A stretch of DNA of 64,000 nt, taken from Henriciella marina (GTDB lineage: Bacteria > Pseudomonadota > Alphaproteobacteria > Caulobacterales > Hyphomonadaceae). Under the pieces are notes generated by a model. The model worked only from the letters and a program-made list of their open reading frames with translations, was not told the origin of the DNA and searched no databases. Position 1 is the first letter of the stretch; each line of letters opens with the position of its first letter. The position numbers and the translations under genes were made by a program. The stretch covers positions 1,116,001 to 1,180,000 of the forward strand of contig NZ_JAPWGW010000001.1 in NCBI RefSeq assembly GCF_027213945.1, in the 5' to 3' direction. Shown piece after piece: positions 16,506 to 25,310 of the stretch.

Positions 16506-17627
16506 CTAACCCTTCGGCTTGAACCAGTCCGGCAGCTTGTAGGTCATGCCCAGATCTTTGGCGACCGGTTCATGCGTGATGTGGCCTTCGGCGACTGTGA
16601 GACCATTCGCAAGATGCGGATTTGAGTTCAGCGCCTCATGCGTGCCCTTGTTTGCGATCTGCAGCACGAAGGGCAGGGTGGCGTTGTTGAGGGCATAGGT
16701 CGACGTGCGCGGCACGGCGCCCGGCATGTTGGCGACGCAGTAGTGCAGGATGCCGTCGACATCATAGATCGGGTCTTCATGGGTCGTTGGCTTCGAGGTT
16801 TCGAAACAACCGCCCTGATCGATGGCGATGTCGACGAGGACTGCGCCCGGTTTCATGGTCTTTAGCTGTTCGCGCGAAATGAGTTTCGGGGCCGATGCGC
16901 CCGGGATCAGCACTGCGCCGATCACGAGGTCAGCTTCCTTCACAGCAGCATCGAGTGCCGCCTTGGTCGAGAACATGGTCTTGACCAGGCCATTGAATTG
17001 GGCGTCGAGCTCGGCGAGGCGGTTATTGTTGCGATCAAAGACAGTCACATCCGCGCGCATGCCGACGGCAATTTCGGCGGCATTCGTACCCGAGACACCG
17101 CCACCAACAATGATGACCTTCGCAGGCTGGGTGCCCGGAACACCGCCGAGCAGGAGGCCGCGGCCGCGCTTAGTCCGCATCAGGGCCCAGGCCGCAACCT
17201 GCATCGACATACGTCCGGCAACCTGGCTCATAGGACGCAGAAGCGGCAGGCCACCTGCAGGTTCAGTGACGGTCTCGTAGGCAATCGCGGTACAGCCAGA
17301 CTCAATTAGGCCCTTTGCCTGCACAGGATCGGGCGCAAGGTGCAGATAGGTGAAGAGCGTGTGTTCAGGGGTAAGGCGCGCGGTTTCCTCCGGCTGCGGT
17401 TCCTTCACCTTCACGATCAGTTCGGCAGATTTGAAGACAGCGTCGGCATCGGCAACGATTTTCGCACCGACATCGGTATAGTCCTCATCGGCAAAGCCAG
17501 ATCCGAGGCCTGCACCCTGTTGAACGAAGACTTCGTGGCCCGAGTTAACGAGGTCGCCGACGCTCTCCGGCGTCAGGCCGACACGGGATTCCTGCTTCTT
17601 GATTTCAGTCGGCACACCAATGCGCAT
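16506..17627 (-). CDS. ald: Alanine dehydrogenase
   Basis: This 373-residue NAD-dependent enzyme interconverts L-alanine and pyruvate plus ammonia in the cytosol. Family features are MRIGVPTEIKKQESRVGLTP at the start, VKVKEP with the substrate lysine (about residues 72-77), YLHLAPD with the catalytic histidine near 96, and the NAD fold IIVGGGVSGTNAAEIA at about 171-186. The C-terminal half contains the second signature around VLVDIAIDQGGCFE. AGGAG precedes the ATG. It is a single-gene unit, 114 bases before the phoB stop. Confidence 0.97.
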   Translation of the reverse strand: MRIGVPTEIKKQESRVGLTPESVGDLVNSGHEVFVQQGAGLGSGFADEDYTDVGAKIVADADAVFKSAELIVKVKEPQPEETARLTPEHTLFTYLHLAPDPVQAKGLIESGCTAIAYETVTEPAGGLPLLRPMSQVAGRMSMQVAAWALMRTKRGRGLLLGGVPGTQPAKVIIVGGGVSGTNAAEIAVGMRADVTVFDRNNNRLAELDAQFNGLVKTMFSTKAALDAAVKEADLVIGAVLIPGASAPKLISREQLKTMKPGAVLVDIAIDQGGCFETSKPTTHEDPIYDVDGILHYCVANMPGAVPRTSTYALNNATLPFVLQIANKGTHEALNSNPHLANGLTVAEGHITHEPVAKDLGMTYKLPDWFKPKG

Positions 17628-17741
17628 CTTCAGTCTCCTGCGTAAGATTTCGCGGACGGTATGCGCTGGCCGGTGGTAAGTCTTGCCAATTCACATCGGC
17701 GCAGGAACGCCTCGCGAAAAGAATTTTCCCGGCATGGCCGG

Positions 17742-18440
17742 TCAGGCAGAAGCGTAGTTCGATCGTAGGGAATAACCAGCAGCGCGCACGGTCCGGATTG
17801 GGTCTTCGCCGCCCTTGCTCATCAGCGCCTTGCGGAGGCGGCCGACATGGACGTCGACGGTCCGGACTTCGACATAGACGTCAGAGCCCCAGACCCCGTC
17901 CAGGAGTTGCTCACGAGAGAAAACCCGCCCCGGATGCTGGATGAAATAATCAAGCAGGCGGAATTCGGTCGGGCCGAGGTGGATCTCTTCACCATTACGG
18001 CTGACCGTATGTGTCGTCCGATCGATAGATATGTCGCCGACGGTAACCTGGTCATCGACAAGCGCGGGCCGGATACGGCGCAGGACGGCGCGCACCCGCG
18101 CCATGAGCTCGGTCGTGGAGAACGGTTTCGTGACATAGTCGTCTGCGCCCGTGTCGAGGCCGCGAATACGGTCGCTTTCCTCTGAGCGCGCCGTGAGCAT
18201 GATGACGGGAAGGTTTGCTGTTTCGGTCTTGGAACGGATTCTGCGGCAAACTTCGATTCCCGGCACCTTGGGCAACATCCAGTCGAGTAGGACGAGATCG
18301 GGCAGGCGTTCTTCGAGCAAGAGCATGGCCTCGTCCCCATCGGGGGCGACGGCGGTGTCGTAACCTTCGCGTTCCAGATTGTAGCGGAGCAGTTCGGCGA
18401 CTGCTTTCTCGTCTTCAGCAATCAGGACGAATGGCTTCAA
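17742..18440 (-). CDS. phoB: Phosphate regulon response regulator
   Basis: This 232-residue OmpR/PhoB-class regulator has a receiver domain (1-120) with phosphoacceptor aspartate in LVLLDWMLP near residue 53 and lysine in TKPFS, followed by a winged-helix DNA-binding domain (130-228). Phosphorylated PhoB binds Pho boxes such as the one found before pstC here. The start is a TTG at 18440 that overlaps the phoU stop (TTGA), with GGAG upstream. It is thus translationally coupled and is the last gene of the pst-phoU-phoB operon. Confidence 0.96.
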   Translation of the reverse strand: MKPFVLIAEDEKAVAELLRYNLEREGYDTAVAPDGDEAMLLLEERLPDLVLLDWMLPKVPGIEVCRRIRSKTETANLPVIMLTARSEESDRIRGLDTGADDYVTKPFSTTELMARVRAVLRRIRPALVDDQVTVGDISIDRTTHTVSRNGEEIHLGPTEFRLLDYFIQHPGRVFSREQLLDGVWGSDVYVEVRTVDVHVGRLRKALMSKGGEDPIRTVRAAGYSLRSNYASA

Positions 18441-19141
18441 CGCTGCTCTCCTTCGTCATCGGCCAGCCGGGACTCCACCTTGGCGCCAGTCGTCGCTTCG
18501 CCCGTGACCATGTAATAGACCGCCTTGGCAATATTGGTGGCGTGATCGCCGATCCGCTCAAGGTTCTTCGCCATGAAGATCAGGTGAGTATTCGACCCAA
18601 TCTGGCGCGGATCTTCCATCATATAGGTGAGTGTTTCGCGGAAGAGCGAAGTGTAATGATCATCGATATCGTCATCCATATCGAGCACAGTCTTCGCCGC
18701 CTCGATATCCTGCCTCAGATAGCAGTCCAGTGCCATCTGAAGCTGGTGTGATACGGCGCGCGACATCCGCTCAATGCCTTTAACGGCGGCGCGGTTCTCG
18801 TCACCATTCAGTTCGAGGCAGCGCTTCGCGATATTCTTGCAGAGATCACCAATACGTTCGATGTCGCCAGCCAGTTTCATTGCGCCAAGGACGGCACGAA
18901 GGTCGCCGGCCATCGGGTGGCGCAAGGCGATCAGGCGGATGATTGCTTTCTCGGCCTCAACTTCCAGCTCATCAATGGCGCGGTCGCGTTTGATGACTTC
19001 CCGCGCGAGTTCGAGGTCAAACGTTGCCACAGCTCGGCTGGCATCCATGATCATGCTTTCGGCAAGACCACCCATGCGCAGGAGGTTCGCCGACAGATGT
19101 TCTAGTTCATCAGTAAAGGCTGTAACGATATGATCAGGCAT
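18437..19141 (-). CDS. phoU: Phosphate transport/signalling regulator PhoU
   Basis: The 234-residue protein has two repeated three-helix PhoU domains (about residues 18-105 and 125-210). It carries the metal-binding-like acidic patterns DRAIDELEVEAEKAIIR and ERIGDLCKNIAK, repeated as ERIGDHATNIAKAVYY. PhoU couples the Pst transporter to PhoR and holds signalling off when phosphate is ample. It is located between pstB (20 bases) and phoB (overlapping) as in other Pho operons. Confidence 0.96.
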   Translation of the reverse strand: MPDHIVTAFTDELEHLSANLLRMGGLAESMIMDASRAVATFDLELAREVIKRDRAIDELEVEAEKAIIRLIALRHPMAGDLRAVLGAMKLAGDIERIGDLCKNIAKRCLELNGDENRAAVKGIERMSRAVSHQLQMALDCYLRQDIEAAKTVLDMDDDIDDHYTSLFRETLTYMMEDPRQIGSNTHLIFMAKNLERIGDHATNIAKAVYYMVTGEATTGAKVESRLADDEGEQR

Positions 19142-19161
19142 TTGGAGTTTCTCTCTGCCGC

Positions 19162-19983
19162 TTAACCGAAGCGGCCCGTAATATAGTCTTGCGTGCGGCC
19201 ATGCTCAGGATTGGTGAAGATCCGTTCGGTGTCGCCGTATTCAATAAGCTTGCCAAGGTGGAAGAAGGCCGTTTTCTGCGACACACGCGCGGCCTGCTGC
19301 ATGGAGTGGGTAACAATCACGATGCAGTAGCGTTCACGCAGTTCGTCGATCAGCTCCTCAATCTTCGCAGTCGCGATCGGGTCGAGTGCCGAGCAAGGCT
19401 CGTCCATCAGGATGACTTCGGGGCTGACGGCAATGGCGCGTGCAATACAGAGGCGTTGCTGCTGGCCGCCCGAAAGGCCGGTGCCTGGCGCCGGAAGGCG
19501 GTCCTTCACCTCTTCCCAGAGACCAGCTTTGCGAAGCGAGTTTTCGACGACTTCGTCCATCTCTGCCTTGCCGGAGGCCAGACCGTGGATGCGCGGACCA
19601 TAGGCAATGTTGTCGTAGATCGATTTCGGGAATGGGTTTGGTTTCTGGAAGACCATTCCAACGCGCGAGCGAAGGAGGACTGGATCAATGGACGGATCAT
19701 TGATGTTCGCACCGTCCATGAAGATCTTGCCGGTGACCTTGGCGGACTCGATCGTGTCATTCATGCGGTTGATGCAACGCAGGAAAGTGGACTTGCCACA
19801 GCCTGACGGCCCGATGAACGCCGTGACGGAGCGGTCTTCGATCTCGAGCGAGATGTCTTCGATGGCCTGCTTGTCGCCATAGTAGACGTCAATGTTCTGG
19901 CAATCGACCTTGATTGGCGCAGAGGCGGCGTCTGCACGAGCGGAGGATTTGGTCTGGGTGAAGTGTTCCATATTTCCGTCCAT
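19162..19983 (-). CDS. pstB: Phosphate ABC transporter ATP-binding protein
   Basis: PstB has Walker [10 protein letters not shown], the ABC signature [14 protein letters not shown] and Walker [14 protein letters not shown], with PstB-specific [15 protein letters not shown]. It powers high-affinity phosphate import with PstC and PstA at the inner membrane. The start is uncertain. ATG 19995 lies immediately after AAAGGAG, which is too close to be used; 19983 and 19971 are alternatives with better spacing. I list 19983. It overlaps or abuts the pstA stop at 19989. Confidence 0.95.
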   Translation of the reverse strand: MDGNMEHFTQTKSSARADAASAPIKVDCQNIDVYYGDKQAIEDISLEIEDRSVTAFIGPSGCGKSTFLRCINRMNDTIESAKVTGKIFMDGANINDPSIDPVLLRSRVGMVFQKPNPFPKSIYDNIAYGPRIHGLASGKAEMDEVVENSLRKAGLWEEVKDRLPAPGTGLSGGQQQRLCIARAIAVSPEVILMDEPCSALDPIATAKIEELIDELRERYCIVIVTHSMQQAARVSQKTAFFHLGKLIEYGDTERIFTNPEHGRTQDYITGRFG

Positions 19984-19988
19984 GGTGA

Positions 19989-21590
19989 CTACCATCTCCT
20001 TTCAAAGCGGCGTCTGAGAATGATCGCGATCAAATTCATGAGAACGAGGAAGACGAGCAGCACGATAATTGCGGCTGCGGTCTGCGGCTCCCATGCGCGT
20101 TCTGCACCCGTCGACCACTTATAGATCAAAACGGGCAATACCGTCGACTCGTCCATCGGACCGTCGGGGACTTCTGCGACAAAGGCAACCATGCCGATCA
20201 ACAGAAGGGGGGCTGTCTCGCCAAGGGCGCGGGCCATTCCGATGATCGCGCCGGTCATGATGCCAGGTGCAGCAAGGGGAAGGACGTGATGAAAGACGGA
20301 CTGGGTCTTCGACGCGCCGACACCGAGCGCCGCGGTACGGATAGATGGTGGCACAGCCGTGAGGGCCGCCCGCGACGCGATGATCACGGTCGGCAGGACA
20401 AGCAGCCCAAGTACGAGACCGCCGACAAGTGGCACGGAGCGGGGCAGCCCCATGAAGTTGATGAACACCGCCGCGCCAAGCAGGCCAAAAACAATCGACG
20501 GTACAGCAGCGAGATTGTTGATGTTGACCTCTATCAGCGAGGTCAGCTTATTCTTCGGCGCGAACTCTTCGAGATAGACAGCTGCGAAGATGCCAACCGG
20601 GATGGCCAGCAGCGCTGTCACAAGCATTGTGAGCAGCGAGCCAACAATTGCGGCAGCGGTCCCGGCAAGCTCCGGATAGGTGCTGTCCGAATTGGTGAAG
20701 AGAGTGGTGTTAATTTTCGATTTGATGCGACCTTGCGCCCGGAGGATCTCGGTCCAGGCGATTTGCCGGTCTGTGACCGTGCGGTTCTCCTGGCTCTGCG
20801 CAAGCACGAGGGCCTCTGTCGCAGCCCCGTTGCTCGGCAGCATGCGAGGCCCGGCCAGGTAGGTGAGCGAGAGGTTGCGGTCCTCTGAACCTTCCAGCCT
20901 GTACCAGGTATTGCCAGCCTTGATCAGGGCGACCGCTGGTGCATTATCGACATCCGTGCGTGTAAGTTCGGTGAGCGTTGCGCCAAGCTTCTCGGTAGCG
21001 TCCTGCGAAGCAAGTGTCAGCGTGACGCCGCTCTCGATTGCGCCTTCTCCGGCTGCCACTTCGCCGATCTCTATGGACTTGCGAGCGCTGACGCCGCCTT
21101 TCAGGAAAAGGTCGATGTCATCGGCAAGCGCAACGTTGAAGATCTGCTCCGATCCTATCGTCTCAGGTGAATCGGCAGTCGCGCGCGCGATGGGCAGAAC
21201 GGCAAGGCGTGTGAACATGCCATAGAGTTCGCGCTGAACGTTTCGGTCGGCATCCTCGGGCAGGAATTCGTCGGCGAGCTGGTCCTGCAGCATAAGGTTA
21301 AACCCGCTGACATTTCGGGCGATTTCATCTGGGTCGCGCGTGCCGTCAGGATCAACATAGCTCGCCTCAATGTTGAGATCATAGCTTAGCACGTGGCGTG
21401 AGAATGCACTGCTGGCCTGTCCAAAGATCGATATTAGCAGGGTCACAAGCGCGACAATGGCGATGCCGATCGCAAGCTGTCCGTACAGCTTGAAGCGCGC
21501 TTCTGCGCCGTGGCGCTTTTTCAGGCGCCGCAGGGCTTCTTCGGTAACGAAGGAACCGGTGTTCGCTGGGCCTTCAGTCGGGCTACTCAT
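19989..21590 (-). CDS. pstA: Phosphate ABC transporter permease PstA with long N-terminal extension
   Basis: At 533 residues this is much longer than the roughly 290 of E. coli PstA. Residues 1-270 hold one transmembrane helix (about 35-58) and a large extracytoplasmic region, the DUF3333-type extension known in alphaproteobacterial PstA. The C-terminal 260 residues carry the permease core with six helices and the EAA-type loop [20 protein letters not shown]. Its start overlaps the pstC stop by eight bases, indicating coupled translation. The extension's role is unknown; it may replace or assist periplasmic contacts. Confidence 0.94.
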   Translation of the reverse strand: MSSPTEGPANTGSFVTEEALRRLKKRHGAEARFKLYGQLAIGIAIVALVTLLISIFGQASSAFSRHVLSYDLNIEASYVDPDGTRDPDEIARNVSGFNLMLQDQLADEFLPEDADRNVQRELYGMFTRLAVLPIARATADSPETIGSEQIFNVALADDIDLFLKGGVSARKSIEIGEVAAGEGAIESGVTLTLASQDATEKLGATLTELTRTDVDNAPAVALIKAGNTWYRLEGSEDRNLSLTYLAGPRMLPSNGAATEALVLAQSQENRTVTDRQIAWTEILRAQGRIKSKINTTLFTNSDSTYPELAGTAAAIVGSLLTMLVTALLAIPVGIFAAVYLEEFAPKNKLTSLIEVNINNLAAVPSIVFGLLGAAVFINFMGLPRSVPLVGGLVLGLLVLPTVIIASRAALTAVPPSIRTAALGVGASKTQSVFHHVLPLAAPGIMTGAIIGMARALGETAPLLLIGMVAFVAEVPDGPMDESTVLPVLIYKWSTGAERAWEPQTAAAIIVLLVFLVLMNLIAIILRRRFERRW

Positions 21591-22989
21591 ATTTTTCCCT
21601 GTACTTCTTGACCACGCGAAGCGCGATGAGATTGAAGATCAGCGTGACGATGAAAAGTACGAAGCCAAGTGCGAAAGCCGACAAGGTCTTGGCGCTATCG
21701 AACTCAGTATCACCCGTCAGCAGGGCGACGATCTGAACTGTGATCGTTGTCAGGTCAGCAGTCGGGTCCGGCGTGATCTGAGCGCGTTGGCCGGCGGCCA
21801 TCACGACGATCATCGTCTCGCCAATCGCGCGTGAGACAGCCAGCAGCAGGGCGGCAATGACACCGGGCAGGGCGGCCGGCATGACGACCTGCTTGACCGT
21901 CTCTGACTTGGTCGCGCCCATCGCATAGGCGCCATCGCGCAGGGTTTGTGGGACGGCGTTAATAACGTCATCCGACAGCGACGATACAAACGGAATGATC
22001 ATGATGCCCATAACGAGGCCGGCGGCGAGCGCGCTGGTTGGCTGCGCGGCCAGGAAGCCATCTGGAATGAAGGGCAGGCCGTTTATCCAGGTTGCGCTTG
22101 CTCGCACGATGGGCGCCACGAATTGAAGTGCGAAGAAGCCATAAACAACGGTCGGGATACCAGCGAGCAGTTCCAGAATTGGTTTTACGATGCTGCGCAC
22201 GCGCGGGCTGGCATACTCAGACAGGTAGATCGCAGAGAACAGGCCGATCGGTGCTGCGACCAGCATCGCAAGAAACGCGATCAGGAACGTGCCGAAGAAG
22301 AGCGGAATGGCGCCGAAGTCAGCGCCCGTCTGTGCGTTCCACTCGGTGCCGAAGAGAAAGCTGAAAACATTGACGCGCGAGAAGAAGCGAAGCGCTTCGA
22401 AGAGAAGGCTGGCGACGATGCCGATCGTGGTCAGGACGGCGATTGCGGCGCAGAGAAACAGAAGGAATTTGATCCCGTCCTCAACACGCGCCCTTGCGCG
22501 GAAGTCCCCGCTGAGGCGGCTGCGCCCGAAGAAGAAACCGCCTGCGGCCGCCAGTACAGCGAGAAGGATGGCTCCGATGCGAGACAGGCCGACAAGGTCG
22601 GTGTAGCGGTCTGAAGTTGCATCGAACAAAGCGTTGCCGGTCGCCAGCGCGTCCCGGCGTGTTGCATGCTCTGAAATCCGGTCGATATACTGGCCAAGTT
22701 CAAGCTCACCGAGGGCCCGGATGCGCTCTGGCAGTTCGCCAGCGATCTGTGCGCGGACTAGGGATTCGCCGAACAGTAGGTAGAGAAACAGAATAATGGC
22801 AGCGGGCGCGATCGTCGCCATTGCAACGAAGTAGCCGTGGTAATTTGGTTGTGAGTTCAGCTGTGATGTATATCCGCGAGCGATACCCACGGCCTGCGTG
22901 CGCCCAACATAGAAGGCCATGAAAGCAGCCGCGGCAAGCACTGCGAATAGCAGCCAAGCGACGGGCAGATGTCCGAAAGTTTCCAGCAT
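21583..22989 (-). CDS. pstC: Phosphate ABC transporter permease PstC with N-terminal extension
   Basis: This 468-residue PstC has two or three helices plus a periplasmic stretch in the first 150-200 residues, beyond the E. coli form, and then the standard six-helix core with the MGATKSETVKQVVMPAALPGV coupling loop (listed in part). ATG 22989 is chosen; a GTG at 23001 is in frame. A Pho box lies 49-66 bases upstream (23038-23055). It heads pstC-pstA-pstB-phoU-phoB. No pstS gene, encoding the phosphate-binding protein, is next to it, so PstS must be encoded elsewhere. Confidence 0.94.
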   Translation of the reverse strand: MLETFGHLPVAWLLFAVLAAAAFMAFYVGRTQAVGIARGYTSQLNSQPNYHGYFVAMATIAPAAIILFLYLLFGESLVRAQIAGELPERIRALGELELGQYIDRISEHATRRDALATGNALFDATSDRYTDLVGLSRIGAILLAVLAAAGGFFFGRSRLSGDFRARARVEDGIKFLLFLCAAIAVLTTIGIVASLLFEALRFFSRVNVFSFLFGTEWNAQTGADFGAIPLFFGTFLIAFLAMLVAAPIGLFSAIYLSEYASPRVRSIVKPILELLAGIPTVVYGFFALQFVAPIVRASATWINGLPFIPDGFLAAQPTSALAAGLVMGIMIIPFVSSLSDDVINAVPQTLRDGAYAMGATKSETVKQVVMPAALPGVIAALLLAVSRAIGETMIVVMAAGQRAQITPDPTADLTTITVQIVALLTGDTEFDSAKTLSAFALGFVLFIVTLIFNLIALRVVKKYREKYE

Positions 22990-23037
22990 TCCGCTGCACA
23001 CCCAATGTAAGCCGTTGGGGCCTCATAACGTCGCTGA

Positions 23038-23055
23038 TTGACACATATGTGACAC
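23038..23055 (-). promoter_or_regulatory. Pho box (PhoB operator) upstream of pstC
   Basis: On the minus strand the sequence is GTGTCAC-ATAT-GTGTCAA: two seven-base direct repeats with the TGTCA core, 11 bases apart, separated by four A/T bases. That is the architecture of the PhoB consensus CTGTCAT-N4-CTGTCAT. It is in the 73-base gap between the rluA-type gene and pstC, so phosphate starvation should switch on pstCAB-phoU-phoB from here independently of phoR. Confidence 0.8.
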
Positions 23056-23062
23056 ATACTGA

Positions 23063-23752
23063 TCACAAGCGCGTGTCGGCTGTGGCGCCCTGCAGATCAA
23101 AAGGTTTAACGCTCTGAAAATGCACGGGTTTTCCAGTTGACGGATGTTCGAAATCGAGGCGGCCCGCATGCAGGTAAAGTCGTCCCGAGCTGTATCCGCT
23201 GTCATACAGGCGATCCCCGAGAATCGGATGGCCGATGGAGGCGAGGTGAACCCTCAATTGGTGGGTGCGCCCAGTGACCGGCTGAAGTCTGAGGTGGGCA
23301 TTCATTTTTCCCTGCTTCTCAAGCCACCACAATGTCTTCGCTGGCTTGCCAGCGTCGTGATCTATGCGTCGCAACGGGCGTTCATTCCAATCGCGTCCGA
23401 TCGGAAGGTCAATTTCGCCTGACACGCCTGCCATCTGACCTCTCACCAATGCGTTATAGGTTTTCGTAATCTTCCGATCAGCAAACTGTTGCGCCAGGGT
23501 CGATTGAGCCAACTGGCTACGGGCCACGATCATCAAACCTGACGTATCGAGATCGAGCCGATGGACGTCGAAGACGGGGCCGTACAGTTCGGATAGGTAG
23601 CTGAGTACGCTGGCAGATTTATGGCTGCCACGGCCGGGAACCGAAAGAAGCCCGGCGGGCTTGTTCGCAACGAACAAGTCCTCATCAGCATGAATGAGCT
23701 TGAGCGCTTCTGGCGGAGGTGGGCGATACTCCGGCTCTGGCGGGACGCTCAT
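23063..23752 (-). CDS. RluA-family pseudouridine synthase
   Basis: This 229-residue enzyme lacks an S4 domain and has the catalytic motif DVHRLDLDTSGL (aspartate near residue 65), followed by RTHQLRVHLASIGHP. That places it with RluA/TruC-like enzymes, which isomerise uridine in rRNA or tRNA; the target cannot be read. ATG 23752 starts four bases after the phoR stop; an open frame continues upstream within phoR but lacks family residues. Its position between phoR and pstC is unusual, because in relatives phoR is directly followed by pstC. Confidence 0.88.
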   Translation of the reverse strand: MSVPPEPEYRPPPPEALKLIHADEDLFVANKPAGLLSVPGRGSHKSASVLSYLSELYGPVFDVHRLDLDTSGLMIVARSQLAQSTLAQQFADRKITKTYNALVRGQMAGVSGEIDLPIGRDWNERPLRRIDHDAGKPAKTLWWLEKQGKMNAHLRLQPVTGRTHQLRVHLASIGHPILGDRLYDSGYSSGRLYLHAGRLDFEHPSTGKPVHFQSVKPFDLQGATADTRL

Positions 23753-23756
23753 CTTT

Positions 23757-25130
23757 CTACCGTTTGGATGGCGCGCTGCCCTCAAGGCAAGGCAACCAGA
23801 CACCGAAGCAGGTGCCTTTACTCTCTTCACTCGCGACAGCGAGGCCACCTCTATGGCGTGCCATGATGTGCTTCACGATGGCGAGGCCGAGGCCAGTGCC
23901 TTCGATGTCGCCGCCGCGGCTTTCATCCACACGGTAGAAACGCTCACCCAGCCGGGAGAGATGTTGACGTGCGATCCCGACGCCCTTGTCGCTGACACTG
24001 ATCCAGGCTGCGGTAGCTTCTGAGGAGGCGCGTGGCTGCAGAAGCACCGAGCGCGTTGCCTCTTCATTCGTCCCGGTGGCGAGCATTGCGGCGTCGGCCA
24101 TGCTTCGCGCTGTTCCGATATTCACAGTGACCCGCCCGCCTTTTGGCGAGTATTTCATGGCATTGCTGATCAGGTTCTGAACGACCTGCGCAAGTTCATC
24201 CCACTTTGCCGTCACCCGGATTTCGCGTTCAAGGCCCTCGAGTGACAGCTCGATGGCCCGCTCTGCTGCAAGGGGCTGCAAGGCCAGAACGGTCTGGCTG
24301 AGCACGTCGCTGAGGTCGATAACCGTATCGGGCGCGCGATGCTCGCTGAATTCGATCCGGGACAGCGAAAGCAGGTCGGAAACAAGGTGGCGCATCCGGT
24401 CTGTCTGCTTATGCATGATCTCGAGGAAGCCGTCCCATGACTCCCTGTCGTCGCGGGCAGGCCCGCGCATCGTTTCGATAAAACCGGCGAGGGCGGTCAG
24501 GGGTGTGCGCAGCTCATGGCTTGCATTGGCCAGAAAGTCGGCGCGCGCCCGTTCAGCGCGGTGTACCGCAGTGCGGTCTTCAAAAACGACGAACACGCTT
24601 GACGGCTCGGGGCCTGGAGTGAGGTGGGCCAGCCAGAGTTCATCACCGTCGATGGCCATGAATTCAACCCGCTCGCCGGCGCTGCTGCGTGAAACCCTGT
24701 CAGTGGCAGCAAGCACATCGGGCTGGCGGATGATGACAGACTTCAGTGCCCCCTCGATATGCTTGATACGGAAGAGGTCCGATATCTTCTTGTTGGCCGA
24801 TTCAATTCGCCCTTCGCCGGAAATGTAGCAGGCTGGAAACGGCAGGGCATGGATAAGTGAGCGCACGGACGATTTCATCGCCTCGTCGCTCGCCTGCACA
24901 TCGTCGGCGGGAGCAATGTCGATGGCTGGCGGTGCGGAGCCGACAAAGTAGGCGAGGGCCCCGAGCGACAGGACGATAATGGCTGTCACGCCTTCAAAAA
25001 TGCCGAGGGCGCCAGAGATCATCATGAAAGCGAGCAGGCCGCTGCCCGCAATACCGAGAACGACAAAGTCGCGGATTCTCTCCGCGCGGCGTAGAGCCGA
25101 CTGTTGAGGGTACTTGCGAGCGGTTGCCAT
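23757..25130 (-). CDS. phoR: Phosphate regulon sensor histidine kinase PhoR
   Basis: The 457-residue inner-membrane kinase has two transmembrane helices close together (about residues 20-41 and 46-64) and essentially no periplasmic domain, then a PAS domain (90-190). A HisKA domain follows with HELRTPLTAL (histidine near 205), then an ATPase domain with NLISNAMKYSP, SDKGVGIA and GTGLGLAIVK. It senses the Pst-PhoU state and phosphorylates PhoB. ATG 25130 is preferred, as upstream residues to 25229 are not kinase-like. It is divergent from the RND efflux operon, with 180 bases between. Confidence 0.94.
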   Translation of the reverse strand: MATARKYPQQSALRRAERIRDFVVLGIAGSGLLAFMMISGALGIFEGVTAIIVLSLGALAYFVGSAPPAIDIAPADDVQASDEAMKSSVRSLIHALPFPACYISGEGRIESANKKISDLFRIKHIEGALKSVIIRQPDVLAATDRVSRSSAGERVEFMAIDGDELWLAHLTPGPEPSSVFVVFEDRTAVHRAERARADFLANASHELRTPLTALAGFIETMRGPARDDRESWDGFLEIMHKQTDRMRHLVSDLLSLSRIEFSEHRAPDTVIDLSDVLSQTVLALQPLAAERAIELSLEGLEREIRVTAKWDELAQVVQNLISNAMKYSPKGGRVTVNIGTARSMADAAMLATGTNEEATRSVLLQPRASSEATAAWISVSDKGVGIARQHLSRLGERFYRVDESRGGDIEGTGLGLAIVKHIMARHRGGLAVASEESKGTCFGVWLPCLEGSAPSKR

Positions 25131-25256
25131 ATTACTCCAAACCAAGAAAACGAGTGTGCGGCAAGCCGGTAAACCGCGAAAGCGGCTGAAAAGGCAGCTG
25201 TTTACAACTGTCTGCCCTCTGATCGTCAATGGTTATTGATTTTCGATAATTGTTTG

Positions 25257-25285
25257 TTGACAGTCGAGTAATCGCCGCTTAGAGC
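25257..25285 (+). promoter_or_regulatory. Possible sigma-70 promoter of the RND operon
   Basis: A perfect -35 hexamer TTGACA at 25257-25262 is followed after 17 bases by TAGAGC (three of six matches to TATAAT), 25 bases before the RND lipoprotein start. It is a prediction from pattern only. Confidence 0.35.
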
Positions 25286-25310
25286 TGCGATCACATCAAG
25301 AGAGGGTGGA

